Source of the DNA: UBA7672 sp031419455
GTDB taxonomy: Bacteria; Pseudomonadota; Alphaproteobacteria; Caulobacterales; Hyphomonadaceae
Length of the DNA stretch: 64,000 nucleotides
Direction: 5' to 3'
Assembly (NCBI GenBank): GCA_031419455.1
Contig: JANOKS010000176.1
Location: 4,908-68,907 of the forward strand
Positions 46,057-54,356 of this stretch are shown piece by piece (positions within the stretch are counted from its first letter, which is position 1; each line of letters begins with the position of its first letter). The notes under the pieces were generated by a model that saw only the letters and a list, made by a program, of their open reading frames with translations, made no database searches and was not told the DNA's origin. The position numbers and the translations under genes were made by a program.

Positions 46057-47349
46057 ATGATGAACTTTCTTCGCGTGTACGGCGCTCCGGTCGCCATCGT
46101 TGTGCTCGGCCTCGTCGTGGCCTTCATGTTCATGTCGCCTGCGCCGCCCAAGCGGATCGTGATTGCGGGCGGCGCGTCAGGCGGCGCCTATGCAGCGACG
46201 GCGGCCGGCTATGCGAAGACGCTGGGCGAATTCGATGTCGAGGTGGACGTCCTCGAGACGGCAGGCTCGGTCGACAACCTTGCGCGCGTGAAATCCGGAC
46301 AGGCGGATGCCGGCATCGTGCAGACCGGGCTGGCTGGCGATCTGGGACAGGACGGCGTCCGCTCGCTCGGCGCCGTGTTCTACGAGCCGCTGTGGGTTTT
46401 CCATCGCAGTTCTGTCAGCGTGGCGAGCCTGCAGGACGTCGCAGGCCGCCGCGTCGCAATCGGGCCGGAGGGCTCGGGCGTGCGCGTGCTGGCGACGCTT
46501 CTCTTGTCCGAAGCCGGCGTCGCACCCAACACCTACACGGCCGTCCCGCTGGCCGGGCAGGCGGCGGCGGCCGCGCTGCAGGCCGGCGAGATCGATGTGG
46601 CGATGGTGGTCTCGGGCGCCACCGCGCCATGGCTCGCGGGGCTCGTTGGCGATCCCGCCATAGGTTTGCTCTCGATGCGCGAAGCGCATGCGCTCGCCCG
46701 TCGTCATCCCTATCTCGACGAGGTGATGCTCTATCGCGGCGTGCTCGACCTCAAGGCGATCCTGCCGCGCGAGGATGTGATGCTGATCGCGCCCGCCGCG
46801 CAGATTGTTGTTCGGGAAGACCTGCATCCCGCCATCCAGTCCCTGCTGATCGAGGCCGCGCTGGCAGCCCATGGCGGCGGCTCCCTGCTGTCGGACCCCG
46901 GCCGCTTCCCGGCGCCGCAACTGGCCGACATCGCGATCTCGGACGAGGCGAAGCGCTACTACGACAACGGCCCCAGCTTCCTGCGGCGAGTCTTCCCCTA
47001 CAGCGTCGCCAACTTTCTCGAACGCGCCTGGGTGCTGGCCATTCCGCTGGTGACGCTGATGATCCCGCTGGTCCGCGCAGCCCCGCCGCTCTATCGCTGG
47101 CGCATCCGGCGCAAGATCTATGTCTGGTACAACGACCTGCGCGCGCTGGAGGCGGTCGGTCGCGCCGCCACGAGCGCCGAAGAGCGCATGGAAGTACGCG
47201 CCAAGCTCGCCGACCTGCAGGAGGAAGCGGGCAAGGTCGAAGTGCCCGTCAGCTATACTGACGACCTCTACCGCCTGCGCGCCCACATCCGCTTCGTGGC
47301 TGAACTGATCGACAAGCTGTCGGCGCAGGAACGCCACGCGCGGATTTGA
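46057..47349 (+). CDS. TAXI-family solute-binding protein with C-terminal membrane anchor
   Basis: 430 residues from ATG, or 439 from an upstream GTG. An N-terminal helix (GAPVAIVVLGLVVAFMFM) leads to a periplasmic-binding fold of TAXI type: KRIVIAGGASGGAYAATAAGYAKTL, VETAGSVDNLARVKSGQADAGIVQTG and EPLWVFHRSSV. A second helix (AWVLAIPLVTLMIPLVRAAPPLYRW) and a basic, coiled tail (YRWRIRRKIYVWYNDLRALE...) follow. TAXI proteins usually serve TRAP transporters, but no DctQ/M genes are adjacent; this membrane-anchored form occurs without a transporter. Convergent with the LytTR gene, which begins its stop codon on the next base. Confidence 0.85.
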   Translation: MMNFLRVYGAPVAIVVLGLVVAFMFMSPAPPKRIVIAGGASGGAYAATAAGYAKTLGEFDVEVDVLETAGSVDNLARVKSGQADAGIVQTGLAGDLGQDGVRSLGAVFYEPLWVFHRSSVSVASLQDVAGRRVAIGPEGSGVRVLATLLLSEAGVAPNTYTAVPLAGQAAAAALQAGEIDVAMVVSGATAPWLAGLVGDPAIGLLSMREAHALARRHPYLDEVMLYRGVLDLKAILPREDVMLIAPAAQIVVREDLHPAIQSLLIEAALAAHGGGSLLSDPGRFPAPQLADIAISDEAKRYYDNGPSFLRRVFPYSVANFLERAWVLAIPLVTLMIPLVRAAPPLYRWRIRRKIYVWYNDLRALEAVGRAATSAEERMEVRAKLADLQEEAGKVEVPVSYTDDLYRLRAHIRFVAELIDKLSAQERHARI

Positions 47350-48159
47350 TCACAACCAGCCCGCGTCCTTGACCGCCTTCACATATGTCCGGCTCACGGG
47401 CGCCTCGGCGCCTGACTTGAGCTTCAGCGTCACGCGTCCGTCACCCTTGCCGACATCAGACAGGCCCTGCCGCGCCACCCACCATGACCGGTGAGTCTGC
47501 ATGCCTTCGAGCGCGGCGAGTTCGCGAATCGCATCCGCAAGTCGCATCAGGATCATCGTCTCGCCGGCGCTGGTGTGGATCCGGAGATAGTGGTCCTCTG
47601 CCGAGACGGCATGAATCTCGGCGGAACGGAATTTCGCCGGCAGGCGGTCGGCGAAGGCCAGCGGCGTTGTGGCGGGGATCGGCGCAGCCTGCCCCGCGGG
47701 GACCGGCGCCGCGGCCTGCCGCCCCAGCCGGTCCAGCGCCCAGCCAGCCGTCGTCAGCAGGACGGAGACCACGATCACATAGCCGAACTGGATCCACCAC
47801 CACGCCGGCTCCGCCACCGTGCCGTCCGACAGGTATTCGATCACGATGAGGCCGATCGTGATCGGGACCGAGATCACGCACGACACCACGCCGATCTGGA
47901 CGGCCGGGTGCGCGCTCGCCATCCTGCGCTCGAACACCCACGGGTTCACCAGCGCGGCGGACACGAACCCAAGGGCGATCAGGCCTGTCCAGTAGACGAC
48001 GCGTTCCGGGAAGGGGATCTGGCTCGATTCATAGACGCCCAGCCACGCGAAGATCAGCCCCAGCACCAGGCAGATCACGACGCCGCGCAGCACGCCGCCG
48101 CCCCAGGCCTGGATGAGGCCAGCTGCTGCAGGTTTGACGGTCTCGGTCGGCTCGGTCAC
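47350..48159 (-). CDS. Membrane-bound LytTR transcription regulator
   Basis: 269 residues from a GTG (VTEPTETVKP); a longer frame upstream is unlikely. Four membrane helices (residues about 25-170: VVICLVLGLIFAWLGV, VYWTGLIALGFVSAAL, IGVVSCVISVPITIGLIVIEYL, FGYVIVVSVLLTTAGWAL) precede a C-terminal LytTR DNA-binding domain: EIHAVSAEDHYLRIHTSAGETMILMRLADAI and MQTHRSWWVARQGL. A regulator sensing something in or at the membrane; target genes unknown. Start codon uncertain. Confidence 0.82.
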   Translation of the reverse strand: MTEPTETVKPAAAGLIQAWGGGVLRGVVICLVLGLIFAWLGVYESSQIPFPERVVYWTGLIALGFVSAALVNPWVFERRMASAHPAVQIGVVSCVISVPITIGLIVIEYLSDGTVAEPAWWWIQFGYVIVVSVLLTTAGWALDRLGRQAAAPVPAGQAAPIPATTPLAFADRLPAKFRSAEIHAVSAEDHYLRIHTSAGETMILMRLADAIRELAALEGMQTHRSWWVARQGLSDVGKGDGRVTLKLKSGAEAPVSRTYVKAVKDAGWL

Positions 48160-48352
48160 ATGCGTTTCGTGGGCTGTCGGGGCTGCATTTCGCGCTTCGT
48201 GAGTGGTGTACCCCGCCGTTTCGCGAAGCAAAACAGCCCATTCGCGCAATTGGTGTGGCGGGCGGCGGCGGATGGGGCGAGATTGGCCTCGCTGGGCAGA
48301 ACCCGGCCGCGGAACACAAAGCGAAACCCCGAATCCACGGAGTTCCTCCCCC

Positions 48353-48841
48353 ATGACCACCTCGATCAACCGTCTCCCGATCCTTTCTCTGCTACTGTCC
48401 GCCGCCGGTCTCCTCCCCGCCGCGCTGCTGGCTGTGGCGCTGATTTATCCACAGACTGCTACCGCCGAGCCTGCCAAGGCCCAGCTCACCCTCACGATCT
48501 CCAACATCAAGGAGCACAAGGGCGCGCTTTCTCTCGGAATCTATGACGCCGCCGGGTACGAGACCGACAAGGCCGTCAATGGCGGGTCGATACCTGTCAC
48601 GGGCGAGACCGTGACCGCGACGTTCGACCTGCCGCCCGGGCAGTACGGGATCAAGATGTTCCACGACGTCGATGGCGACGGGAAGATGGGGACCAACGCC
48701 TTCGGCATGCCCACCGAGCCGTTCGCGTTCTCGAACAGCGCCCCTGCCCAGTTCGGCCCCGCCAAGTGGGACGCGGCGAAGTTCGACGTGGCGGCGCCTG
48801 CGACCGCGCACGCGACCGCGCACGCGATCAAGTTCAACTGA
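48353..48841 (+). CDS. Exported DUF2141-type protein
   Basis: 162 residues. A long signal (LPILSLLLSAAGLLPAALLAVALIYPQTATA) is followed by a small beta domain: LTLTISNIKEHKGALSLGIYD, TFDLPPGQYGIKMFHDVDGDGKMGTNAFGMPTEPFAFS. The HDVDGDGKMGTN segment looks like a calcium-binding loop and is the DUF2141 hallmark. Function not known; it lies 23 nt before the carotenoid-oxygenase gene on the same strand, so the two probably form an operon. Confidence 0.85.
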   Translation: MTTSINRLPILSLLLSAAGLLPAALLAVALIYPQTATAEPAKAQLTLTISNIKEHKGALSLGIYDAAGYETDKAVNGGSIPVTGETVTATFDLPPGQYGIKMFHDVDGDGKMGTNAFGMPTEPFAFSNSAPAQFGPAKWDAAKFDVAAPATAHATAHAIKFN

Positions 48842-48864
48842 TCCGGCCAGCAGGAGCAATCGCC

Positions 48865-50322
48865 ATGAACCTCTCCCGCCGCCTCTTCCTCCATGCCGGC
48901 CTGATGACCGGCGCAAGCCTTGCGGTCAGTCCATCAGCCTTCGCCAACAACGACATGCCGCCCTGGCATGTCGGCTACGCCACCGCGCCTGCCAAGGGCT
49001 TCGGCCCTGCGCCGATGCGTCTCGTCTCCGGCAAGGCGCCCGCCGGCCTCGCTGGCACGCTGTACCGGAACGGTCCCGCGCATTTCAAACACGGCGACGC
49101 CTACGCCACGCACTGGTTCGACGGCGACGGCATGGTCCAGCGCATCAACATCGCCGACGGCAAGGCGGTCCATACCGGGCGCTATGTCGACACGCCCAAG
49201 CGCCAGCGCGAAATGGCGGCGGGCAAGTTCCTCGCTCCCGGCTTTGGCACTGTGGGCGATCCGTCCTATTCGGTCGCCTCCGCCAACGATGTGAACCCCG
49301 GCAATATCTCGGTGATGATGTCGGGCGGCGAATTGCTGGCGCTGTGGGAGGCTGGCACGCCCTACCGGCTCGACCCGGTGACGCTGGAAACCAAGGGTCT
49401 GAAAGAGTGGCGCAATGACCTGAAGGGTATGCCCTTCCTCGCCCACCCCAAACGCGATCCCGATGGCCGCATCTGGAACCTCGCCCTCAACGGTCGCCAG
49501 GTGGGCATCTACAACATCAATCCGGATGGCTCGGTCGCCAGCTTCGGCATGGTCGATATCGGCGCCGCCGCCTATATCCACGACTGGACGATGACCGAGC
49601 GCAAGCTTGTCATCCTTGTCCAGCCCTGGATCCAGACCCGCACCACGCCGCCCTTCATCGATGGCTTCGAGTGGAAGCCGGAGGAGGGGATGAAGTACCT
49701 GATCGTCGACAAGGACGACCTCACGAAAACCCGCTGGGCGCAGGGCCCGGCCCGCGCCTTCTACCACACCGGTGCCGCGTGGGAGGAAAGCGACGGCACC
49801 ATTCGCCTCGACGCCGCCTTCTATCCCGAACCCGTGCTCGGCTCGGGTGGCGGCGCACAGGAAATCCGCGGCAAGCTCTCGGGCTATGACAGGCCATCGA
49901 AGCTGACCATGGTGGCTATCGGCAAGTCAGGCGACGCCAAACTCACCGAAACCAACATCGCCGGCGACTTTCCGCAGGTCGATCCGCGCCGCCACGGCTT
50001 GTCGCGAAAACTTACCACGATGGTCACCGGCTCGGTCAAGGATCAGCCCGGCGGCAGCGCTCTGGCGCTGCAGGACTGGTCCAGCGGCAAGGCGCAGGTC
50101 TACGATTTCGGGTCTCACTACATCGTGGAAGAGCACCTGTTCATTCCAAAGCCTGGCGGCTCATCGGAGAAGGATTCCTGGCTCATCGGCCCCGCGATCA
50201 ACACGCGCTCCGGCCGCAGCGAAGTCTGGGCCTTCGACGCCGCCAACATCGAAGACGGCCCGGTTGCAGTGTGGCAGGCGGACTATGTCTGGCCGCTCGG
50301 ATTTCACGGGACGTGGGCGTAG
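48865..50322 (+). CDS. Carotenoid oxygenase-family enzyme, exported
   Basis: 485 residues, ATG after AGGAG. Begins SRRLFLHAGLMTGASLA, a Tat-like signal (SRRxFL). Seven-bladed propeller of the RPE65/carotenoid cleavage family with the four iron ligands present: His194 (FLAHPK), His239 (YIHDWTM), His301 (FYHTGAA) and His481 (LGFHGTW) at the extreme C-terminus. LYRNGPAHF and HWFDGDGM are family landmarks. It should cleave a double bond in a carotenoid, apocarotenoid or stilbene; which one is not resolvable. An exported location is unusual for carotenoid cleavage and suits a phenylpropanoid-type substrate, but that is inference. Confidence 0.88.
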   Translation: MNLSRRLFLHAGLMTGASLAVSPSAFANNDMPPWHVGYATAPAKGFGPAPMRLVSGKAPAGLAGTLYRNGPAHFKHGDAYATHWFDGDGMVQRINIADGKAVHTGRYVDTPKRQREMAAGKFLAPGFGTVGDPSYSVASANDVNPGNISVMMSGGELLALWEAGTPYRLDPVTLETKGLKEWRNDLKGMPFLAHPKRDPDGRIWNLALNGRQVGIYNINPDGSVASFGMVDIGAAAYIHDWTMTERKLVILVQPWIQTRTTPPFIDGFEWKPEEGMKYLIVDKDDLTKTRWAQGPARAFYHTGAAWEESDGTIRLDAAFYPEPVLGSGGGAQEIRGKLSGYDRPSKLTMVAIGKSGDAKLTETNIAGDFPQVDPRRHGLSRKLTTMVTGSVKDQPGGSALALQDWSSGKAQVYDFGSHYIVEEHLFIPKPGGSSEKDSWLIGPAINTRSGRSEVWAFDAANIEDGPVAVWQADYVWPLGFHGTWA

Positions 50323-50332
50323 CCCGATCAGC

Positions 50333-50500
50333 CTGCTTGGCAGGCAGCCCCCTCCGTCACGCTTCGCGTGCCACCTCCCCCGCACTTCGTGCGAGGGAGG
50401 ACTTCAAGCCACACCGGGAAGTCCTCCCTCGACTGCGAAGCAGGCGGGGGAGGTGGCCGCGAAGCGTTCGGAGGGGGCTGCCCGCGACGCGGGCGGATGC
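50333..50500. repeat. GGGGGAGGTGGCC-type dispersed repeat, copy 2
   Basis: The longest copy: CCTGCTTGGCAGGCAG, CCCCCTCCGTCACGC, CGCACTTCGTGCG hairpin, GGGAAGTCCTCCCTCG, GGCGGGGGAGGTGGCCGCG, GGAGGGGGCTGCCCGCG and GGGCGGATG. Inverted arms suggest it folds into a cruciform or stem-loop. Non-coding. Confidence 0.85.
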
Positions 50501-50585
50501 CGCCTACAAGAAAAATTTAGACGCGCGTGGCCGCAAAGCGAGCTAGAGCCGAAGCGATAACAAGAATCGCACGGCGATCTTCTCC

Positions 50586-51872
50586 ATGACCGTCTACCGA
50601 AACGTCGCCTCCCTGATCCTCGCCGTGATGCTGCTCCAGGCCGCTTCCGGCGTGCTGAGCGTCACGACGCCGCTTGCGCTCGATTACATGGGCGCGTCCG
50701 CGCTTGGAGTTGGCCTCGTCGCGGCATCCTTCTCGGCGGGTTTCATGGCCGGCGCATGGTTCGCGCCCGACATCGTGCGGCAGGTGGGACACATCCGCGC
50801 TTATTCCGCCGCCGCCGCCATCTACGCCGTCGGCATTCTCTCGATGGGCCTGTCGTTCGACGCTGTCGCCTGGGCGCTGTTCCGCCTTGCACAGGGCGCC
50901 GCCTCCGCCGTGATGTTCACCGCGGCCGAAAGCTGGATCGCGGATTCGACGCCCCGCTCGAAGCGCGGCGGCGTGATGGGTCTCTACCAGCTGATGATCA
51001 AGCTCGCGATCTGCGGCGGTCCTCTCCTGATCATCGACCACGCCGCAGACGACATCCGCCCTTTCATCTGGGCCGGGCTCCTGATGATCCTCGCGGTCAT
51101 CCCGCTCTGCGCCACCCAGCGCGCCCAGCCCGTCCTGCCCGACCGCGAGGCGCTCAGCCTCAACGGCATCTTCCGCATCCCGCCCGCCGCGCTCGCCGGG
51201 GCAGTGATCGCGGGCCTTTGCAACACCGGCGTCACCACGCAGTTGCCGCTCTATGCGCTCGAGCTGCAGCCGGGCGAGGGCTCGTCATCGGCCGCCACGC
51301 TCTACATCGCCGCGATGCTCGGCGGCGTTGTCACGCAATGGCCGGCAGGGCTGATCTCGGACAGGATCGACCGGCGGCTGGTGGTGGCCTTCCTCGCCTT
51401 CCTCGCGCTGGTCGCCTGTGTCGCGCTCTATCTCACCGCGGGCAGGGTCTCGTTCTCGATCACTGTGCTCTTGTCAGCGCTGTGGGGCGGGGGAGCGATG
51501 TCCTTCTATTCGATCTCGGCCAGCCACGCGACCGACCGCACCGACTCGGGCCAGATCGCGCAGGTCATGTCGGGCATGCTCTTCATCTGGGCGGGCGGCT
51601 CGGTGCTCGGACCCATCCTCACCGGCGCCGTCGCCGATACGCAGGCGGGACAGCCGGGCGTCTTTCTCGCCGTCGCCTTCGGCTATTTCGCGCTGATGGC
51701 GGCCAATCTCGGGCGGCTGTTCATTCGCGATCGGCCGCCGCGCTCGCAACGATCGCCCTTCAACCCGGTCCAGGCCACCAGCGTCGTGCAGGGGGCGGTC
51801 GCGGACGAGGATGAACGTGCCGCCTCGACCGGCGAAACACCGCCGACCGTATCCGAGCCCAAACCGGTCTGA
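50586..51872 (+). CDS. MFS transporter (YcaD-like)
   Basis: 428 residues, twelve membrane helices in two bundles. The MFS signature at the helix 2-3 loop is AGAWFAPDIVRQVGHIRAYSAAAAIYA; AESWIADSTPRSKRGGVMGLY and the matching loop GLISDRIDRRLVV in the second half are visible. The pattern resembles YcaD-type transporters with unknown substrate. A polar C-terminal tail of about 60 residues is extra. Lies ahead of sucC but with a gap of about 107 nt. Confidence 0.85.
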   Translation: MTVYRNVASLILAVMLLQAASGVLSVTTPLALDYMGASALGVGLVAASFSAGFMAGAWFAPDIVRQVGHIRAYSAAAAIYAVGILSMGLSFDAVAWALFRLAQGAASAVMFTAAESWIADSTPRSKRGGVMGLYQLMIKLAICGGPLLIIDHAADDIRPFIWAGLLMILAVIPLCATQRAQPVLPDREALSLNGIFRIPPAALAGAVIAGLCNTGVTTQLPLYALELQPGEGSSSAATLYIAAMLGGVVTQWPAGLISDRIDRRLVVAFLAFLALVACVALYLTAGRVSFSITVLLSALWGGGAMSFYSISASHATDRTDSGQIAQVMSGMLFIWAGGSVLGPILTGAVADTQAGQPGVFLAVAFGYFALMAANLGRLFIRDRPPRSQRSPFNPVQATSVVQGAVADEDERAASTGETPPTVSEPKPV

Positions 51873-51979
51873 TCGGGCGCAAAACAGGCGCCATCGCCCA
51901 CGTTGCGCGGCGGCGCCCCATGCGCTATCGCCACACGCCCGAGCAGGGCCTGCCAAGCCCGTCTTTCAGGAACAGTTTC

Positions 51980-53176
51980 ATGAACATCCACGAGCACCAG
52001 GCAAAAGAAGTGCTGAAGTCGTTCGGCGCACCCGTCGCCCTCGGCGTCGCCATCACTTCGGTTGATCAGGCCCAGGCTGCGATCGACGCGCTGCCGGGAC
52101 CGCTCTGGGTCGTGAAATCACAGATCCACGCCGGAGGCCGCGGCAAGGGTAAGTTCCTCGAGAAGGAAGCCGGCGAAAAAGGCGGCGTCCGCCTCGGCTT
52201 CTCGAAGGAGCAAGCGCTCGACCATGTGAAGGCCATGCTCGGCAGGACGCTGGTGACCGCCCAGACCGGCGCTGGCGGCAAACAGGTCAACCGCATCTAC
52301 ATCGAAGACGGCGCCGACATCGAGAAGGAACTCTACCTCTCGCTGCTCGTCGATCGCGGCACCGGCAAGATCGCGTTCGTGGTCTCGACCGAAGGCGGCA
52401 TGGACATCGAAGCCGTCGCTCACGACACGCCCGACCGCATCATGACGCTCCCGATCGAGCCCTCGACCGGCGTCACCGAGGCCGACGCCAACGCGATCTG
52501 CGATGCCCTGAAGCTCGAAGGCCAGGCCCGCACCGACATGATCGGCCTCGCGCGCATCCTCTACAAGGCCTTCGTCGAGAAGGACATGGCGATGCTGGAG
52601 ATCAACCCGCTCATCGTCATGAAAGATGGCCGCGTCCGTGTGCTCGACGCCAAGGTCTCGTTCGACGGCAACGCGCTGTTCCGCCACCCCGACATCCAGG
52701 CCCTGCGCGACAAGACCGAGGAAGACGAAAAAGAGATCGAGGCCTCCGAGTGGGACCTCGCCTACATCGCGCTCGACGGCACGATCGGCTGCATGGTCAA
52801 CGGCGCGGGCCTTGCCATGGCGACGATGGACATCATCAAGCTCTATGGCGAGGAGCCCGCCAATTTCTGCGACGTCGGCGGCGGCGCCGGGAAAGAGAAG
52901 GTCGCGGCCGCTTTCAAGATCATCATGAAGGACCCCAAGGTGAAGGGCATCCTCGTGAACATCTTCGGCGGCATCATGAAGTGCGACGTCATCGCCGAGG
53001 GCGTGCTGGCCGCGGTTCGCGAGACCAACCTCGCGGTCCCGCTGGTCGTCCGCCTCGAAGGCACCAATGCCGAGCTGGGCAAGAAGATCATCAAGGATTC
53101 GGGCCTCAATGTGGTCCCCGCCAACGATCTCGACGACGCCGCGCAGAAGATCGTTGCGGCCGTCAAAGGCAAGTAA
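51980..53176 (+). CDS. sucC: Succinyl-CoA synthetase beta subunit
   Basis: 398 residues. It makes ATP or GTP from succinyl-CoA in the TCA cycle as a partner of SucD. Begins MNIHEHQAKEVLKSFGAPVALG with the ATP-grasp fold (VKSQIHAGGRGKGKF), EINPLIVMKDGRV and, near the end, GIMKCDVIAEGV and VRLEGTNAELGKKII. The ATG chosen is the family start; an upstream ATG in frame adds 20 residues. Confidence 0.97.
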   Translation: MNIHEHQAKEVLKSFGAPVALGVAITSVDQAQAAIDALPGPLWVVKSQIHAGGRGKGKFLEKEAGEKGGVRLGFSKEQALDHVKAMLGRTLVTAQTGAGGKQVNRIYIEDGADIEKELYLSLLVDRGTGKIAFVVSTEGGMDIEAVAHDTPDRIMTLPIEPSTGVTEADANAICDALKLEGQARTDMIGLARILYKAFVEKDMAMLEINPLIVMKDGRVRVLDAKVSFDGNALFRHPDIQALRDKTEEDEKEIEASEWDLAYIALDGTIGCMVNGAGLAMATMDIIKLYGEEPANFCDVGGGAGKEKVAAAFKIIMKDPKVKGILVNIFGGIMKCDVIAEGVLAAVRETNLAVPLVVRLEGTNAELGKKIIKDSGLNVVPANDLDDAAQKIVAAVKGK

Positions 53177-53181
53177 GCTTT

Positions 53182-53212
53182 GGGCGGGCCGCTGGTCCGC
53201 CCATTTTCATTT
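53182..53212 (+). terminator. Hairpin with T-tract between sucC and sucD
   Basis: GGGCGGGCC and GGTCCGCCC flank a GCT loop (one G-T wobble in a 9-bp stem) and are followed by ATTTTCATTT. It has the form of an intrinsic terminator or attenuator, but lies between two subunits of one enzyme, so it more likely sets a ratio or protects mRNA ends. Confidence 0.5.
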
Positions 53213-53248
53213 CTGACAGTCACCACACGACAGTCCCAAGGTTCCGCG

Positions 53249-54160
53249 ATGTCCATCCTGATCGACAAGAACACCAAAGTCCTCACCCAGGGCATGACCG
53301 GCAAGACCGGCACGTTCCACACCGAGCAGGGCATTGCGTACGGCACGCAGTTCGTCGGCGGCATCACACCCGGCAAAGGTGGAACACAATGGGAAGGCAC
53401 GCTGCCTGACGGCTCGAAAGTCCAGCGCCCGCTGTTCAACACCGTCGCCGAAGCCCGCGACAAGACCGGCGCCAACGCCACGGTCATCTATGTCCCGCCG
53501 AAATTCTGCGCCGCCGCGATCGAAGAAGCCATCGACGCCGAAATCCCGCTGATCGTCACGATCACCGAGGGCGTTCCCGTGCTCGACATGGTGCGCGTGA
53601 AGGACAAGCTTTCGAAATCGAAGTCGCGCCTGATCGGACCCAACTGCCCGGGCGTGCTGACGCCGGGCCAGTGCAAGATCGGGATCATGCCGGGCTCGAT
53701 CTTCTCCAAGGGCAATATCGGCGTGCTCTCGCGCTCGGGAACGCTCACCTACGAGGCCGTCTTCCAGACCACCAGCGAGGGCCTCGGCCAGACCACGGCC
53801 GTCGGCATCGGCGGCGACCCGGTGAAGGGCACGGACTTCATCGACATCCTCGAAATGTTCCTCGCCGACGACGAGACGAAAGCCATCATCATGATCGGCG
53901 AGATCGGCGGTTCGGGGGAAGAAGACGCCGCCCAGTTCATCAAGGACGAGGCGAAGCGCGGCCGCAGGAAGCCGATGGTCGGCTTCATCGCCGGCCGCAC
54001 GGCGCCCAAGGGACGCACCATGGGCCATGCCGGCGCCATCGTTTCAGGCGGCAAGGGCGATGCCGAATCGAAGATCGCCGCCATGGAATCGGCCGGCATC
54101 GTCGTCTCCCCCAGCCCGGCGCGGCTGGGCACGACAATGAGCGAAGTGCTGAAACGATAG
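53249..54160 (+). CDS. sucD: Succinyl-CoA synthetase alpha subunit
   Basis: 303 residues starting MSILIDKNTKVLTQGMTGKTGTFH, the CoA-binding fold. The phosphorylated histidine lies in MGHAGAIVSGGKG and GPNCPGVLTPGQCKIGIMPG is the family signature. Reached from sucC across a 72-nt gap that contains the hairpin above. Confidence 0.97.
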   Translation: MSILIDKNTKVLTQGMTGKTGTFHTEQGIAYGTQFVGGITPGKGGTQWEGTLPDGSKVQRPLFNTVAEARDKTGANATVIYVPPKFCAAAIEEAIDAEIPLIVTITEGVPVLDMVRVKDKLSKSKSRLIGPNCPGVLTPGQCKIGIMPGSIFSKGNIGVLSRSGTLTYEAVFQTTSEGLGQTTAVGIGGDPVKGTDFIDILEMFLADDETKAIIMIGEIGGSGEEDAAQFIKDEAKRGRRKPMVGFIAGRTAPKGRTMGHAGAIVSGGKGDAESKIAAMESAGIVVSPSPARLGTTMSEVLKR

Positions 54161-54356
54161 TGTTTCGCCATGTCGAGCATCTGCGGGGCGTTTTCGGCCT
54201 CGTTCCACGGCGGAAACAATCCGGTAACCGGTGATCGTATTATGTGCAGGCTGTCTCACCCTTTCGGGTTGAGTCGGGCCGCAAAAAGCAGCATCTGAGT
54301 GCCACCAATCGCGCCCGGGGCAGGGGTCCCGATTCTGGCGCTACAGGACGCAGAAC

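Noticed and set aside
54238..54243. TATTAT as -10 box of a sucA promoter
   Set aside because: No acceptable -35 hexamer at the right distance; sucA may still have a promoter in this gap.
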